A DNA stretch of 64,000 bases from Ectothiorhodospira marina (GTDB lineage Bacteria; Pseudomonadota; Gammaproteobacteria; Ectothiorhodospirales; Ectothiorhodospiraceae), in the NCBI RefSeq assembly GCF_900109495.1, contig NZ_FOAA01000006.1, positions 62,001-126,000 on the forward strand, read 5' to 3'. The position numbers and the translations under genes are program-made. Under the pieces are notes generated by a model. The model was not told the origin of the DNA and made no database searches. It saw only the letters and a list, made by a program, of their open reading frames with translations. Shown piece by piece: positions 28,597 through 37,363 of the stretch. The stretch's first letter is position 1; each line of letters opens with the position of its first letter.

Positions 28597-29538
28597 TCAC
28601 CTGCCCACCCACTGCACCCACTGGTAATACAGGGGGATGCCCACGAGGACATTCACCGGGAAGGTGAGTCCCAGGGCGGCCAGCATGGCCAGACCGATAT
28701 TGGCCTTGGGGATGGCGGCGCGAATGGCCGCTGGCGCGGCAATATAGGAGGCGCTGGCGGTCAGCGCAGTGAGGATGAGCAGAGAGCCTGCAGGCAGACC
28801 CAGCAGCAGTCCCGTGGTCAGGCCCACACCCGCCAGCAAGAACGGGGCACAGACGGCAAAGCACAGCAGTCTCCAATGGTGCCAGGGGACAGGGCGTAGG
28901 GTCTCGGCTGCCGTCAGGCCCATCTCCAGAAGGAACAGAGCCAGTACCACCTTAAAGGAGTTGGTGAGCAGGTCGGTGACTGCCGCCCCTTCCTGGGGGC
29001 CGTAGAGCAGGCCGATGATGACTCCGCCCACCAGAAGAATGACACCCCGGTTTGTCAGTGTTTCATGCCACAGCCCGGGCATGCCGACGCTCGTGCTGGC
29101 ACCGCCGTAGCGGCGATAAAGGAAGATGGCCACCATGATGGCGGGTAATTCCATCATCACCAGATAGAGGGTGACTTCGGCGCTAACAGGCAGCTTCAGC
29201 CCCTCTGCGAAGGCCAGGGCGACGGCGAAAGTGCCTGCGCTCACGGAACCATAATGGGCAGCCATGCTGGCGCTGTCGGCCGCCGACAGGCAGATGACAC
29301 GCATCAACAAGGGCATCAGCATCAGCGGGATCAGCGCTCCCAGCGCGGCCACGGCGAGCAGATCCTGAATGACCGAGAGGCTGATATTGCCATGCAGCGC
29401 CATCCCTCCCTTGAGGCCGATCGTCAGCATCAGCAGCAAGCTGAGGGTGTCGTAGGCGGCCTTGGGAATGGTCAGATCGGATTTCAGCAAGCCGGCCACC
29501 AGGCCAAGCAGGAAAAACATGACGACAATATCTGGCAT
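28597..29538 (-). CDS. sbtA: SbtA-type sodium-dependent bicarbonate transporter
   Basis: Predicted Na+/HCO3- symporter of the inner membrane, important in autotrophs that must concentrate inorganic carbon. The protein is nearly all hydrophobic, with about ten membrane segments in two inverted halves. Family landmarks are TIGLKGGMALHG, MAAHYGSVSAGTFAVAL and the later LFLLEMGLTAAE and ASASYIAAPAAIRAA. The ATG at 29538 gives 313 residues; an in-frame TTG at 29583 would add 15. Cyanobacterial SbtA is longer (about 370) because of a larger cytosolic loop. No SbtB (PII-like) gene lies beside it. Confidence 0.85.
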   Translation of the reverse strand: MPDIVVMFFLLGLVAGLLKSDLTIPKAAYDTLSLLLMLTIGLKGGMALHGNISLSVIQDLLAVAALGALIPLMLMPLLMRVICLSAADSASMAAHYGSVSAGTFAVALAFAEGLKLPVSAEVTLYLVMMELPAIMVAIFLYRRYGGASTSVGMPGLWHETLTNRGVILLVGGVIIGLLYGPQEGAAVTDLLTNSFKVVLALFLLEMGLTAAETLRPVPWHHWRLLCFAVCAPFLLAGVGLTTGLLLGLPAGSLLILTALTASASYIAAPAAIRAAIPKANIGLAMLAALGLTFPVNVLVGIPLYYQWVQWVGR

Positions 29539-29644
29539 GGTTGTTGGTGCGATAGCTTCAGGGGATGCGAATTTTGAGGCCAATGGCCGCTAGATGCCAG
29601 TGCTGGGGCTTGAGTCCTTCCCGACCGGGTGGCACTCTCTGGCC

Positions 29645-30064
29645 ATGAAACCTTCCTTGCGCATCACGATCATTCCGCTGCTTGCGGCAGCGTTGAGTTT
29701 TGGGGTGGTGGCCTCATCTCAGGCCCAGACCGTCATTCTTCAAGAGGGGGAGTCCTGGCAGCGCGGTGATGTGCGTGTCTGGTGTGGTCCCCCCCCATCC
29801 AGTGTGCGTCCCATCGTGATCACGGAATGCCAGTTCTGGGACGACTTTGATAACGCCTGCCTATTTGAACGACGCATCCACCGGGTCGGTGGGCAGGAGT
29901 GTGTCGAGGAATGCCAGCACTGGGATGATTTTTCAAACACCTGCAATTTTGAGACGCGCTGTGATTACCACGCGGATCAGCATGTATTCGTACACACTCG
30001 CTGTGAGCAATTTGATGACTTTGCGAGGACGTGCCAGCGGGAGCGCGCCCGCGTCCTGCGCTGA
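29645..30064 (+). CDS. Secreted Cys-rich protein with three CX9C WDDF-type repeats
   Basis: Function unknown. From ATG 29645 the product is 139 residues with a clear signal peptide (MKPSLRITIIPLLAAALSFG, cleavage after SSQAQ near residue 28). The mature part has nine cysteines. Three repeats share the form C-x2-[WF]-D-D-F-x3-C: residues 62-72, 90-100 and 120-130, spaced 28 and 30 residues. The pairs would suit disulfides or metal binding in the periplasm, with the acidic DDF pair in each. The gene diverges from sbtA. I do not recognise the family. Confidence 0.75.
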   Translation: MKPSLRITIIPLLAAALSFGVVASSQAQTVILQEGESWQRGDVRVWCGPPPSSVRPIVITECQFWDDFDNACLFERRIHRVGGQECVEECQHWDDFSNTCNFETRCDYHADQHVFVHTRCEQFDDFARTCQRERARVLR

Positions 30065-30186
30065 TCTGTTCAGTCAATGTCGCGGGCCGGTGACCTGGTG
30101 CGCGGCTAAGGGCGCAGATCACCCTAAAGAATCCCTCCCGGCTGCCGATACCACGTCCATACCCCCCAGTGCAGGAGTGTGTCGCC

Positions 30187-31326
30187 GTGGCTATCGATCA
30201 CAGTGTCTTCCCGGTCTCACTCAAGACCCCCGATTTCCGTCCTGGTGCCAAGGGTGCGGGACAGGGCATCGCTTCGGGTGACAATGGCTCCGCTCGTAGC
30301 CTGAATGCATTGCAGAACAAGATTCTGCAGAACCTGGCCAAGCAGATCCCCGGGCAAAGCCTGGGGGGCATGAAGCGTCTGGATGCCAATGACTTCACTC
30401 CCGAAAAGGTGGCCGAGCGCATCGCTGGCTTTGTGGAGATGGGGCTGGCCAATGCCCGAGCTCGAGGCGCCAGTGAAGAGCAACTGCAAACGCTGAAGGA
30501 GCAGGCCACACGCGGTGTCGAGCAGGGCTTCAAGGAGGCCCGTGAGATCCTGGGTGGTCTCAATCTGCTCGATGGAAAGATCAAGGCGGACGTGGATGAG
30601 ACCGAGGCGCTGACCTTCGCGGCTCTGAAGAACCTCGCGCTCGACCCCCAGGATCGTGATCTGGCTGGCATGACCCGCCTGTCCATGATGGAACGCTATC
30701 AGCGCGCCGAGAGCCTGGAGCTCAATATCACCACGCAATCGGGTGCCCAGGTGAGCATCCAGTTCCAGAGTGCCCAGGACAACCGTGTCCAGGCCGAGGC
30801 CCGAATGGAGGGCGGGGATTCACGGGGGTGGCTGGATGTCAGCCGAACCGAGCAAAGCGGCTACAGCTTCTCGATCCAGGGCGACCTGAACCCGGATGAA
30901 CTCCGGGCCGTGGAGGACCTGGTGCGTGATGTGGGGCAGTTGGCGGATCAGTTCTTCAATGGGGATGTGCAACAGGCCTTCGAGATGTTGCCGGATCTTC
31001 GCTTCGACACCAGCCAGTTGCAGTCCATGGATCTGAACATGACCCGCACCGAGACCTACCGTATGGCTCAGAGCTATGAGCAGACCCAGCAGATGGAGTC
31101 CCCGGAGCGCTCCATGCCGGGACGACGTCTGGGCCAGTTGATGGAGGCCATGCAGGAACGGTTCAACCTGCCGTCGCTGCAGTTCCTGGCCAATCCCATG
31201 GACGATGGCGGACTGATCATGAAGACACTGGTGGAGCAGGATACCCGCTTCAAGGAAGCCGACACCGAGCAACAACAGCGATTCCAGGAGAACATGGCGC
31301 GGCTGCTGGATGCGGTGGGGCAGTAG
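30187..31326 (+). CDS. DUF5610-like protein
   Basis: Unknown function. From GTG 30187 (GGAG 10 bases upstream) the product is 379 residues without signal peptide or membrane helix. Residues 40-150 are helical and resemble DUF5610: FTPEKVAERIAGFVEMGLA, then EQATRGVEQGFKEAREIL and GGLNLLDGKIKADVDETEAL. The remainder is rich in Gln, Met and charged residues, with a QMESPERSMPGRR stretch. The DUF5610 assignment is by memory of its motif pattern, not by search. The gene stands alone between the Cys-rich protein and the MoxR-linked group. Confidence 0.7.
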   Translation: MAIDHSVFPVSLKTPDFRPGAKGAGQGIASGDNGSARSLNALQNKILQNLAKQIPGQSLGGMKRLDANDFTPEKVAERIAGFVEMGLANARARGASEEQLQTLKEQATRGVEQGFKEAREILGGLNLLDGKIKADVDETEALTFAALKNLALDPQDRDLAGMTRLSMMERYQRAESLELNITTQSGAQVSIQFQSAQDNRVQAEARMEGGDSRGWLDVSRTEQSGYSFSIQGDLNPDELRAVEDLVRDVGQLADQFFNGDVQQAFEMLPDLRFDTSQLQSMDLNMTRTETYRMAQSYEQTQQMESPERSMPGRRLGQLMEAMQERFNLPSLQFLANPMDDGGLIMKTLVEQDTRFKEADTEQQQRFQENMARLLDAVGQ

Positions 31327-31401
31327 CATCGGGCACACACGGCGGGGAATATTCGGGTCACTTCACGGTCATAATTCCAGGTAACCACCACTGGAGGCCC
31401 G

Positions 31402-32394
31402 GTGACCCCGCTGACCCATCACGAAATCCTCACCCTGGTTGGCCCCTTCGCCCGCGACGAGTGGCGGGTGGATCTGGCGGCCACCGATCGCCAGAACCGG
31501 TGCGTGGTGTTCGAGCCCCGCACCCATGACCATCCCGAAGATCCTTCCAGCCTGTCGCTCACCGAACACCTGCAACTGGAAAACCCGGCCCGTGGCCGCT
31601 TCTGTCTGCGGCGCACACTGACCGATGCGTCGGGCCTGAGCGCCACGCTGGAGGTCATCGGTGAAGACGCGGCCTCGGTGTACGCCCAGTGCGCCCGTGT
31701 GCCGTTAGATGACCACTTTCGGCACCAGGCCGGTACGCTGGCGGCCCTCAGTTACGCCCTGGAGTATCGCCGCCCTGCACCCAATGCCGAGCCGGGCTGG
31801 AGGCGGCGCTTTACCCTGGGTGAGGCCTACGTACGCGGGCGACGCCTGCAGTTTGATGCCCGCACCGTCCCGGGTCTGCCTGCCAAGCTGACCCTGGACT
31901 GGCACCCCCAAGGTGATATTCATTTGCCCGGTGACCTGCTGGCGGTGCAGGGCTGGGCCTGGCGACCCCTGCAACTCATGCCCGGCGGCTGGAAGGCCAC
32001 CGTGAAGCTGTCCCGACGGGAGCCGGAGCGTTCGCGCGAGGCCGAGGAGCGCTTCCTGGCCACGGTGGCACACCTGGAACAGACCCTGTCCCAATCCCCC
32101 GCGCACTTTCATGAACGCTTCAAGTGGCAGCGCTGGCGGGTGGTCTTTCAGCGCAGCCTGGCCATACAGGGGATGCTGGCCATTCTGTCCGCCATCCCCA
32201 TCCTGTACTGGGGCGATTTCGGGCAGGATGGTCAGGTGCCCCTGTGGACCACCGGCGTGCCACCCGTGATGCTGCTGGCCATCTTCCTGAGCTGGTCCCG
32301 CGAGGTGCCGGTGATGGAGATCCCGCCGCTGCCCAAGCCACTGGTGGCCACCGCCTGGGAACAGGGCCCATCCACTGAAGGAGTCCCCGACTGA
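31402..32394 (+). CDS. Conserved-type membrane protein linked to MoxR/VWA genes
   Basis: A 330-residue protein starting at GTG 31402 with GGAGG 3-7 bases upstream. The first 250 residues are soluble and contain no motif that I recognise (begins MTPLTHHEILTLVGPFARDE). Two hydrophobic segments near residues 253-270 and 285-300 (MLAILSAIPILYW and VPPVMLLAIFLSW) would anchor it to the membrane. Its stop overlaps the moxR ATG (TGATG), so it is the first gene of a three-gene operon and may be a membrane partner of the ATPase. Function is inference. Confidence 0.75.
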   Translation: MTPLTHHEILTLVGPFARDEWRVDLAATDRQNRCVVFEPRTHDHPEDPSSLSLTEHLQLENPARGRFCLRRTLTDASGLSATLEVIGEDAASVYAQCARVPLDDHFRHQAGTLAALSYALEYRRPAPNAEPGWRRRFTLGEAYVRGRRLQFDARTVPGLPAKLTLDWHPQGDIHLPGDLLAVQGWAWRPLQLMPGGWKATVKLSRREPERSREAEERFLATVAHLEQTLSQSPAHFHERFKWQRWRVVFQRSLAIQGMLAILSAIPILYWGDFGQDGQVPLWTTGVPPVMLLAIFLSWSREVPVMEIPPLPKPLVATAWEQGPSTEGVPD

Positions 32395-33494
32395 TGCAGG
32401 GCAATCCCATGAACATCCCGGCGGTGTCCATCGCCGCCGCCAAGCAGGCACTGATCGAGCAATACGCGGATCCGGTACTGCGGCTTCGTGCCTCCATGCT
32501 CTGGGGCACCCGCGGAGTGGGCAAATCCTCCATCATCGCCCAAGTGGCCGAGCACTACAGGGTTCCCCTGGTGGACCTGCGCCTGACCACCATTGAGCCG
32601 GTGGACATCCGCGGGGCCATCTATGCCGACGAGGAACAATCCCGTACGGTCTGGTTTCCCCCGGAATTCCTGCCCGGGCCGGATCAGCCCGAGGGCATCC
32701 TGTTCCTGGATGAACTCACCGCCGCCGATCAGCGCCTGCAGATCTCCGCCTATTCCCTCATCCTGGATCGTCGCGTGGGGCACTACCGTTTGCCTGATGG
32801 CTGGCAGGTGGTGGCAGCAGGAAATGCCCGCTTTCACGGGGCAGTGAGTCACGACATGGGCACCGCCCTGGCCGATCGCATGTTCCACTTCAACGTGCAG
32901 ACAGCCATCGACGCCTTCCTGGAACACGCCCTGGAGCGTGGCTTTGCCCCGGAGGTGATGGCCTACCTGAAGGTGCGGGCCGACAAGCTGGATGACACCC
33001 AGACCCAGCTCGCCAATGATTATCTGATCGGCGCAAGCCCGCGGGGCTGGGAGGATATCTCCAACGTGCTGCACTCGGATATCTCCGACACGGCCAAGCG
33101 TCTGTTCGTCCAGGGGCGCATCGGGTCCGCCAATGCCGCAGAGTTCTTCGGGGTGTTGCGGGAGATCCAGTCGGGGGTGGACGTCACCCGGCTGCTGGCA
33201 GCGGATGCGGGGCCGGACACTGCGGAACTGCTGCCGCGCTCCCTGGATGGCCTGTACGGCATGATCTATGGCCTGCTGGCCGCCGTGGAGGATGCCACAG
33301 CCATGAACCGCGCCCTGGAGATCATCGAGCAGTATCCGGATATCCGCGCCGATGTGGCCTTGCCCATTCGCGAGGCCCAGACCCTCACCATGGAACTGCT
33401 GCTGCAAAAGGGCCTGGCCCGGGGGCTGGAGAACACCATCCTGGCCAGCCCGGCCTATGAGCGCTACATGGCCCAGCGGGAACAAGGGGCATGA
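32394..33494 (+). CDS. MoxR-family AAA+ ATPase
   Basis: Predicted ATP-dependent chaperone working with the adjacent VWA protein. The 366-residue protein has Walker A in LWGTRGVGKSS (residues 37-46), Walker B in GILFLDELTAAD (101-112), and an AAA+ sensor/lid region around VVAAGNARFHGAVSHDMGTALADR. MoxR proteins typically act on a metal-dependent or membrane target with a VWA partner. Its ATG overlaps the upstream stop, and its own stop overlaps the vwa start (ATGA). A second ATG at 32409 is possible. Confidence 0.88.
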   Translation: MQGNPMNIPAVSIAAAKQALIEQYADPVLRLRASMLWGTRGVGKSSIIAQVAEHYRVPLVDLRLTTIEPVDIRGAIYADEEQSRTVWFPPEFLPGPDQPEGILFLDELTAADQRLQISAYSLILDRRVGHYRLPDGWQVVAAGNARFHGAVSHDMGTALADRMFHFNVQTAIDAFLEHALERGFAPEVMAYLKVRADKLDDTQTQLANDYLIGASPRGWEDISNVLHSDISDTAKRLFVQGRIGSANAAEFFGVLREIQSGVDVTRLLAADAGPDTAELLPRSLDGLYGMIYGLLAAVEDATAMNRALEIIEQYPDIRADVALPIREAQTLTMELLLQKGLARGLENTILASPAYERYMAQREQGA

Positions 33495-34843
33495 AGGGCT
33501 ACGACGACCCGGTTCATGCTGGCCACCGGGGGACCGGAGCGGTGCAGACCATGGTGGAGTACGCCCCGTCCACGGGGGGGCTGGCCCTGTGGATGCAACA
33601 CCAGGACGTGGACGAACTCCCGGAGTCGGTCAGGGCGGCCAATGATGGTCAGACCATCTATTACGGGCCCGGCTTCGGGGATCTGCCCCTGCCGCGCCAG
33701 GTGGGCCTGGTGGCACACCAGGTGCTGCACGTGGCCCTGCGCCATGCCCAGCGCCGGGAGGAACTCAGACGCCTGGTGGGCGATGTAGACGCCCAGCTCT
33801 ATAACATCTGCGCCGATGCCATCGTCAATACCAGCCTGAGTCACCTGGACTGGCTCGAACTGCCCCGGGATGCAGTGACCCTGGAACGCCTTCTGCGCGA
33901 GTCGCTCGGGATACGCTATGGCCCGGAACAGGCCTTGCTGGAGTGGGATGTGGAACGGCTCTATCGCCAGGTGGATGATCGCCGCAAGGACGGGGATTCA
34001 GGGCAGGGCCAGCGCGGGGATCAAGGGGCATCGGGGGGTGAAGGTGGTGAGGATGCCCGTGACAGCGCCCAGGCACAGGCCCGGCCGAGACAAGATGGCC
34101 CCCGGGCCGAGCAGGCGCGGCGCCTGGATGGGGCGGAGTCGCGGGATCTGCTTCCCAGTGATGAGGATGTGAGCCGACCCGAGGCGGCGGCGGAGCAGAG
34201 CCGGGAGTGGGCCGAGCGCATCAGCCGGGCCCATGCGGGTGACGGTGCCTTCTCCATGCTGCGCTCCCTGCTCGCGGATCTGCCCAGGGTGCGGGTGCCC
34301 TGGGAGCAGGTGCTGCGCACCCAGTTGACCCGTGGTCTGACCCGGCATCCCGAGCTGTCCTGGTCCCGCCCGTCGCGCTCCTACCTGGCCAATCAGGGGC
34401 GCACGGCGGGCGGGCGTCGCATGCCCTGGGAGCCGGGCATGGTGGGCTCCCGTGCCGTCCCCCGGCTGGTGCTGGTGGTGGATGTCTCGGGGTCCATCGA
34501 CGAGGGCTTGCTGGGGCGCTTTGCCACCGAGATCGAGGCCATCACGCGCCGCACCGACGCCAATCTGATCCTGGTGATCGGGGATCTGGCCGTGCGCTCG
34601 GTGCAGCGCTTCGAGCCCGGGGTGTCTTCGTTGCGGGATCTGGTCTTCGAGGGGGGCGCGGGGACCGATTTCACGCCGCTGCTCAAGGAGGCGGACCGGC
34701 AACGCCCGGACATGGGCGTGGTGCTCACCGACCTGCAGGGCCCGGCCCGGTACCGCCCGGACTGGCCGGTGCTCTGGGTTGTCCCAGCCGAGCATGAGTC
34801 CACGCCAGCACCGTTTGGCCGCAAGCTGGTGCTGGTGGACTAA
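33491..34843 (+). CDS. DUF2201/VWA-like protein with degenerate metallopeptidase motif
   Basis: Partner of the MoxR ATPase. The 450-residue protein has an N-terminal putative metallopeptidase-like domain with HQVLHVALRH at residues 76-85, where the usual HExxH catalytic Glu is Gln. A low-complexity hydrophilic linker (about 165-235, rich in Gly, Asp, Arg, Ala) follows. The C-terminal VWA domain has the MIDAS motif DVSGS (331-335), with later GAGTDFTPLL and VVLTDLQG. The MIDAS motif implies divalent metal-dependent binding. Its target is unknown. Confidence 0.87.
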   Translation: MKGYDDPVHAGHRGTGAVQTMVEYAPSTGGLALWMQHQDVDELPESVRAANDGQTIYYGPGFGDLPLPRQVGLVAHQVLHVALRHAQRREELRRLVGDVDAQLYNICADAIVNTSLSHLDWLELPRDAVTLERLLRESLGIRYGPEQALLEWDVERLYRQVDDRRKDGDSGQGQRGDQGASGGEGGEDARDSAQAQARPRQDGPRAEQARRLDGAESRDLLPSDEDVSRPEAAAEQSREWAERISRAHAGDGAFSMLRSLLADLPRVRVPWEQVLRTQLTRGLTRHPELSWSRPSRSYLANQGRTAGGRRMPWEPGMVGSRAVPRLVLVVDVSGSIDEGLLGRFATEIEAITRRTDANLILVIGDLAVRSVQRFEPGVSSLRDLVFEGGAGTDFTPLLKEADRQRPDMGVVLTDLQGPARYRPDWPVLWVVPAEHESTPAPFGRKLVLVD

Positions 34844-34897
34844 CTCTCATGCATCACATCGGTGAGGCACCCCCGATGATGAAAGATACGTTACGAG

Positions 34898-35039
34898 CCC
34901 CTCTCCCCTGTGGGGAGAGGGGTTGGGGTGAGGGGCGAGGGCCAGCACAGTGCCTGCCTCACCCCCTCATCCCCGGCCCTTCTCCCCCGAGGGGAGAAGG
35001 GAGCTTCCGTAGCTGAACCTGGGGGCTTTCACGTCAAGG
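34898..35039. repeat. REP/BIME-like repeat cluster downstream of the VWA gene
   Basis: The 237-base gap between the VWA gene and pdxH contains two perfect 11-bp hairpins: CCCCTCTCCCC/GGGGAGAGGGG (34898-34922) and CCCTTCTCCCC/GGGGAGAAGGG (34977-35001). The stretch after the first (GGTTGGGGTGAGGGG) is roughly mirrored by CTCACCCCCTCATCCCC before the second, so the pair forms a larger inverted unit. The distal 38 bases (GCTTCCG...CTGAACCTGGG...CTTTCACGT) recur at 53.4 kb. This is the look of a dispersed palindromic element; hairpins could also stop transcription of the flanking genes. Confidence 0.75.
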
Positions 35040-35080
35040 TGAGAAGGGCTCAGTGTGGTCATCACCGTGATGGATGAGCG

Positions 35081-35719
35081 TCAGGGCATCAGCCGCTGGA
35101 TCTCCCAGGTCTCGTACTGCAGCCGGTACTGAAACCGGTCATGCAGGCGGTTGTCCCGCCCCTGCCAGAACTCGAAGGTATCCGGGACCAGCCGGTACCC
35201 CCCCCAGGTCTCGGGGCGGGTCACATCCCCATGGGGATAGCGCAGTTGCACCCGCTCAAGACGTTGCTCCAGGGCCTCCCGGTTCTTCACCGGGCCGCTT
35301 TGTTCCGAGGCGGCCGCAGCCAGCTGGCTGCCCCGTGGGCGGGACCGGAAATAGGCATCCGCATCCTTTGCGGGCAGGCGTTCCACGTAGCCCTCCACAC
35401 GGATCTGACGCTCCAGCCCGGCCCAGTAAAACAGCAGGGCCGCCATGGGGTTCTCTGCCAATTGCCGACCCTTGAGGCTGCGACCATCGGAGTACCAGCA
35501 CAGCCCCCGATCATCCACGTGCTTGAGCAGCACCGCCCGGGCCGAGGGGCGACCCTTGGCATCCGCCGTGGCCAGCACCATGGCCGTGGCGTCGGGCTCG
35601 CCTTCGGCGTCCTTGAGCCAGTCGGCCAGCTGTTCAAAAGGGTCCAGGGCCAGGTCGGCACGGCGCAGGCTGGCGCGCTGATACGACCGGCGGGTCTGGC
35701 GATGGTCAATGGGCGACAT
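35081..35719 (-). CDS. pdxH: Pyridoxamine 5'-phosphate oxidase
   Basis: FMN enzyme oxidising pyridoxine/pyridoxamine 5'-phosphate to PLP. The 212-residue protein shows ATAMVLATADAKGRPSARAVLLK, then YWAGLERQIRVEGYVERL, and ends with the conserved TFEFWQGRDNRLHDRFQY and LMP C-terminus. It lies 6 bases after the crtI-like stop on the same strand, so the two are probably one transcript; no metabolic link is obvious beyond that. Confidence 0.95.
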   Translation of the reverse strand: MSPIDHRQTRRSYQRASLRRADLALDPFEQLADWLKDAEGEPDATAMVLATADAKGRPSARAVLLKHVDDRGLCWYSDGRSLKGRQLAENPMAALLFYWAGLERQIRVEGYVERLPAKDADAYFRSRPRGSQLAAAASEQSGPVKNREALEQRLERVQLRYPHGDVTRPETWGGYRLVPDTFEFWQGRDNRLHDRFQYRLQYETWEIQRLMP

Positions 35720-35725
35720 GGGCCG

Positions 35726-37204
35726 TCAACTCCTGCACTGGTTGAGGATCTGTTCGGCGGCGATGGTGCCGGATAGGATCGTCGGGGGCACGCCAGGACC
35801 GGGCACCGTGAGCTGGCCGGCATAGTAGAGGTTGTCCAGCTTGCGGCTCTTCAGCCTGGGCTTGAGCATGGCCGTCTGCATCAGGGTGTTGGCCAGGCCG
35901 TAGGCATTGCCCTTGAAGGCATGATAGTCGTGGATGAAATCCTTGTGGGCGTAGGATCGGCAGAACACCACGTGATCGCGGATGGACTGGCCGGTGATGG
36001 CTTCCAGCCGTTCCAGGATCAGCTTCTGGTAATGGCGTCGCGTCTCGGGGGTGTCCTCCAGGCCAGCGGCCACCGGGATAAGCACCATGAGGTTCTCCTG
36101 ACCCTCCGGGGCCACCGAGGGGTCGGTCTGCGAGGTGGCACTCACGTACAGGGCAGGCTCGGTGGGCCAGGCAGGATCCTGGTAGATCTGCGCCGCATGG
36201 GCCTCGAAGTCGGCATCGAACAGCAGGGTATGATGCGGCAGCCCCTCCAGCTTCTTGTCCACGCCCATGTAGAAGATGATGGAGGAGGGTGACATGACCC
36301 GTTTATCCCAGTAGGCCGGTGAGTACATGCGGTCGGCCTCGGGGAGCAGATCCTGCTCCACGTGGTGATAGTCCCCGGCGCCGATCAGATAGTCGGCCTC
36401 AAAACGCCCCTGGTCCGTGTTCACGGCCACCACCTTGCCATCCCGGGTTTCGATGCCGGTGGCCTCGGTGCCGAACTGGAAGCGGGCACCCATCTCCTCG
36501 GCCAACTGATGCATCGCCTTGACCAGTTCATACATCCCGCCCATGGGGTACCAGGTGCCCAGCTTGAGATCGCCGTAATTCATCATGCTGTACAGGGCCG
36601 GTGTGGTGCGGCCCGTGCCCCCCAGAAACAGGATGGGGAACTCCAGCATCCGATGCAGGCGCGGGCTCTTGAAGAAACGGGTGATATGGCTGCGGTAGGA
36701 ACGCAGCAGATGCATGGAGAAGAGATAACGCAACAGCCGCAGCTGGGCAAATTCCATGAAGGAAAGGCAGGGCTTGTTGGCGAACTCGCCAATGCCCACC
36801 GTGTATTTCACCTCGGCCTCGTCCAGGAATCGTTCCAGCTGGAAACCGGCACCCGGCTCGATGCTCTCGAACAACTCCACGGTCTGTTTCACGTCCGCCG
36901 GGATCTCCACATAGTCATCCTTGCCGAAGTAGATCCGGTAGGAGGGGTCCAGGCGTTTGAGTTCAAAGTAGTCAGAACTCTTGCGCCCGAATTCGGCGAA
37001 GAACCCATCGATGACGTCCGGCATCCAGTACCAGCTCGGTCCCATGTCGAAGGTGAAACCCTTTGCAGAGAACTGCCGCCCCCGGCCGCCGGGGATGTCG
37101 TGGCGCTCGATGACGGTGACGTCCATGCCCTCGCGGGCCAAGGTGGCAGCGGCGGCCAGCCCGGCAAAGCCGGCGCCGATGATGACGATCTTGTTTTTCT
37201 TCAT
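35726..37204 (-). CDS. CrtI-family carotenoid desaturase (phytoene desaturase-like)
   Basis: FAD-dependent carotenoid desaturase or related oxidoreductase. The 492-residue protein begins MKKNKIVIIGAGFAG, a dinucleotide-binding fold, and has ERHDIPGGRGRQFSAKGFTFDMGPSW near residue 35-55 and the C-terminal CrtI signature NLYYAGQLTVPGPGVPPTIL. No crtB, crtE or other pigment genes are nearby, and phototroph crtI genes usually sit in the photosynthesis cluster. Exact substrate (phytoene, hydroxyneurosporene type, or other) is not readable. Co-directional with pdxH. Confidence 0.85.
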   Translation of the reverse strand: MKKNKIVIIGAGFAGLAAAATLAREGMDVTVIERHDIPGGRGRQFSAKGFTFDMGPSWYWMPDVIDGFFAEFGRKSSDYFELKRLDPSYRIYFGKDDYVEIPADVKQTVELFESIEPGAGFQLERFLDEAEVKYTVGIGEFANKPCLSFMEFAQLRLLRYLFSMHLLRSYRSHITRFFKSPRLHRMLEFPILFLGGTGRTTPALYSMMNYGDLKLGTWYPMGGMYELVKAMHQLAEEMGARFQFGTEATGIETRDGKVVAVNTDQGRFEADYLIGAGDYHHVEQDLLPEADRMYSPAYWDKRVMSPSSIIFYMGVDKKLEGLPHHTLLFDADFEAHAAQIYQDPAWPTEPALYVSATSQTDPSVAPEGQENLMVLIPVAAGLEDTPETRRHYQKLILERLEAITGQSIRDHVVFCRSYAHKDFIHDYHAFKGNAYGLANTLMQTAMLKPRLKSRKLDNLYYAGQLTVPGPGVPPTILSGTIAAEQILNQCRS

Positions 37205-37363
37205 GATTTCTTCGGGAGATGACGGTGAATGGGTACGCTACCCCGGCGGCCCGTGGCTGGCAAGGTGTACCGCCCCGCGCCCTTCCATGAAGACCCGCCC
37301 ATGGGACCCGGGCCGTGGGTGGGTTATGATTGCCCCCTCATTTTGTTCAAGTAATGGCGCCCC

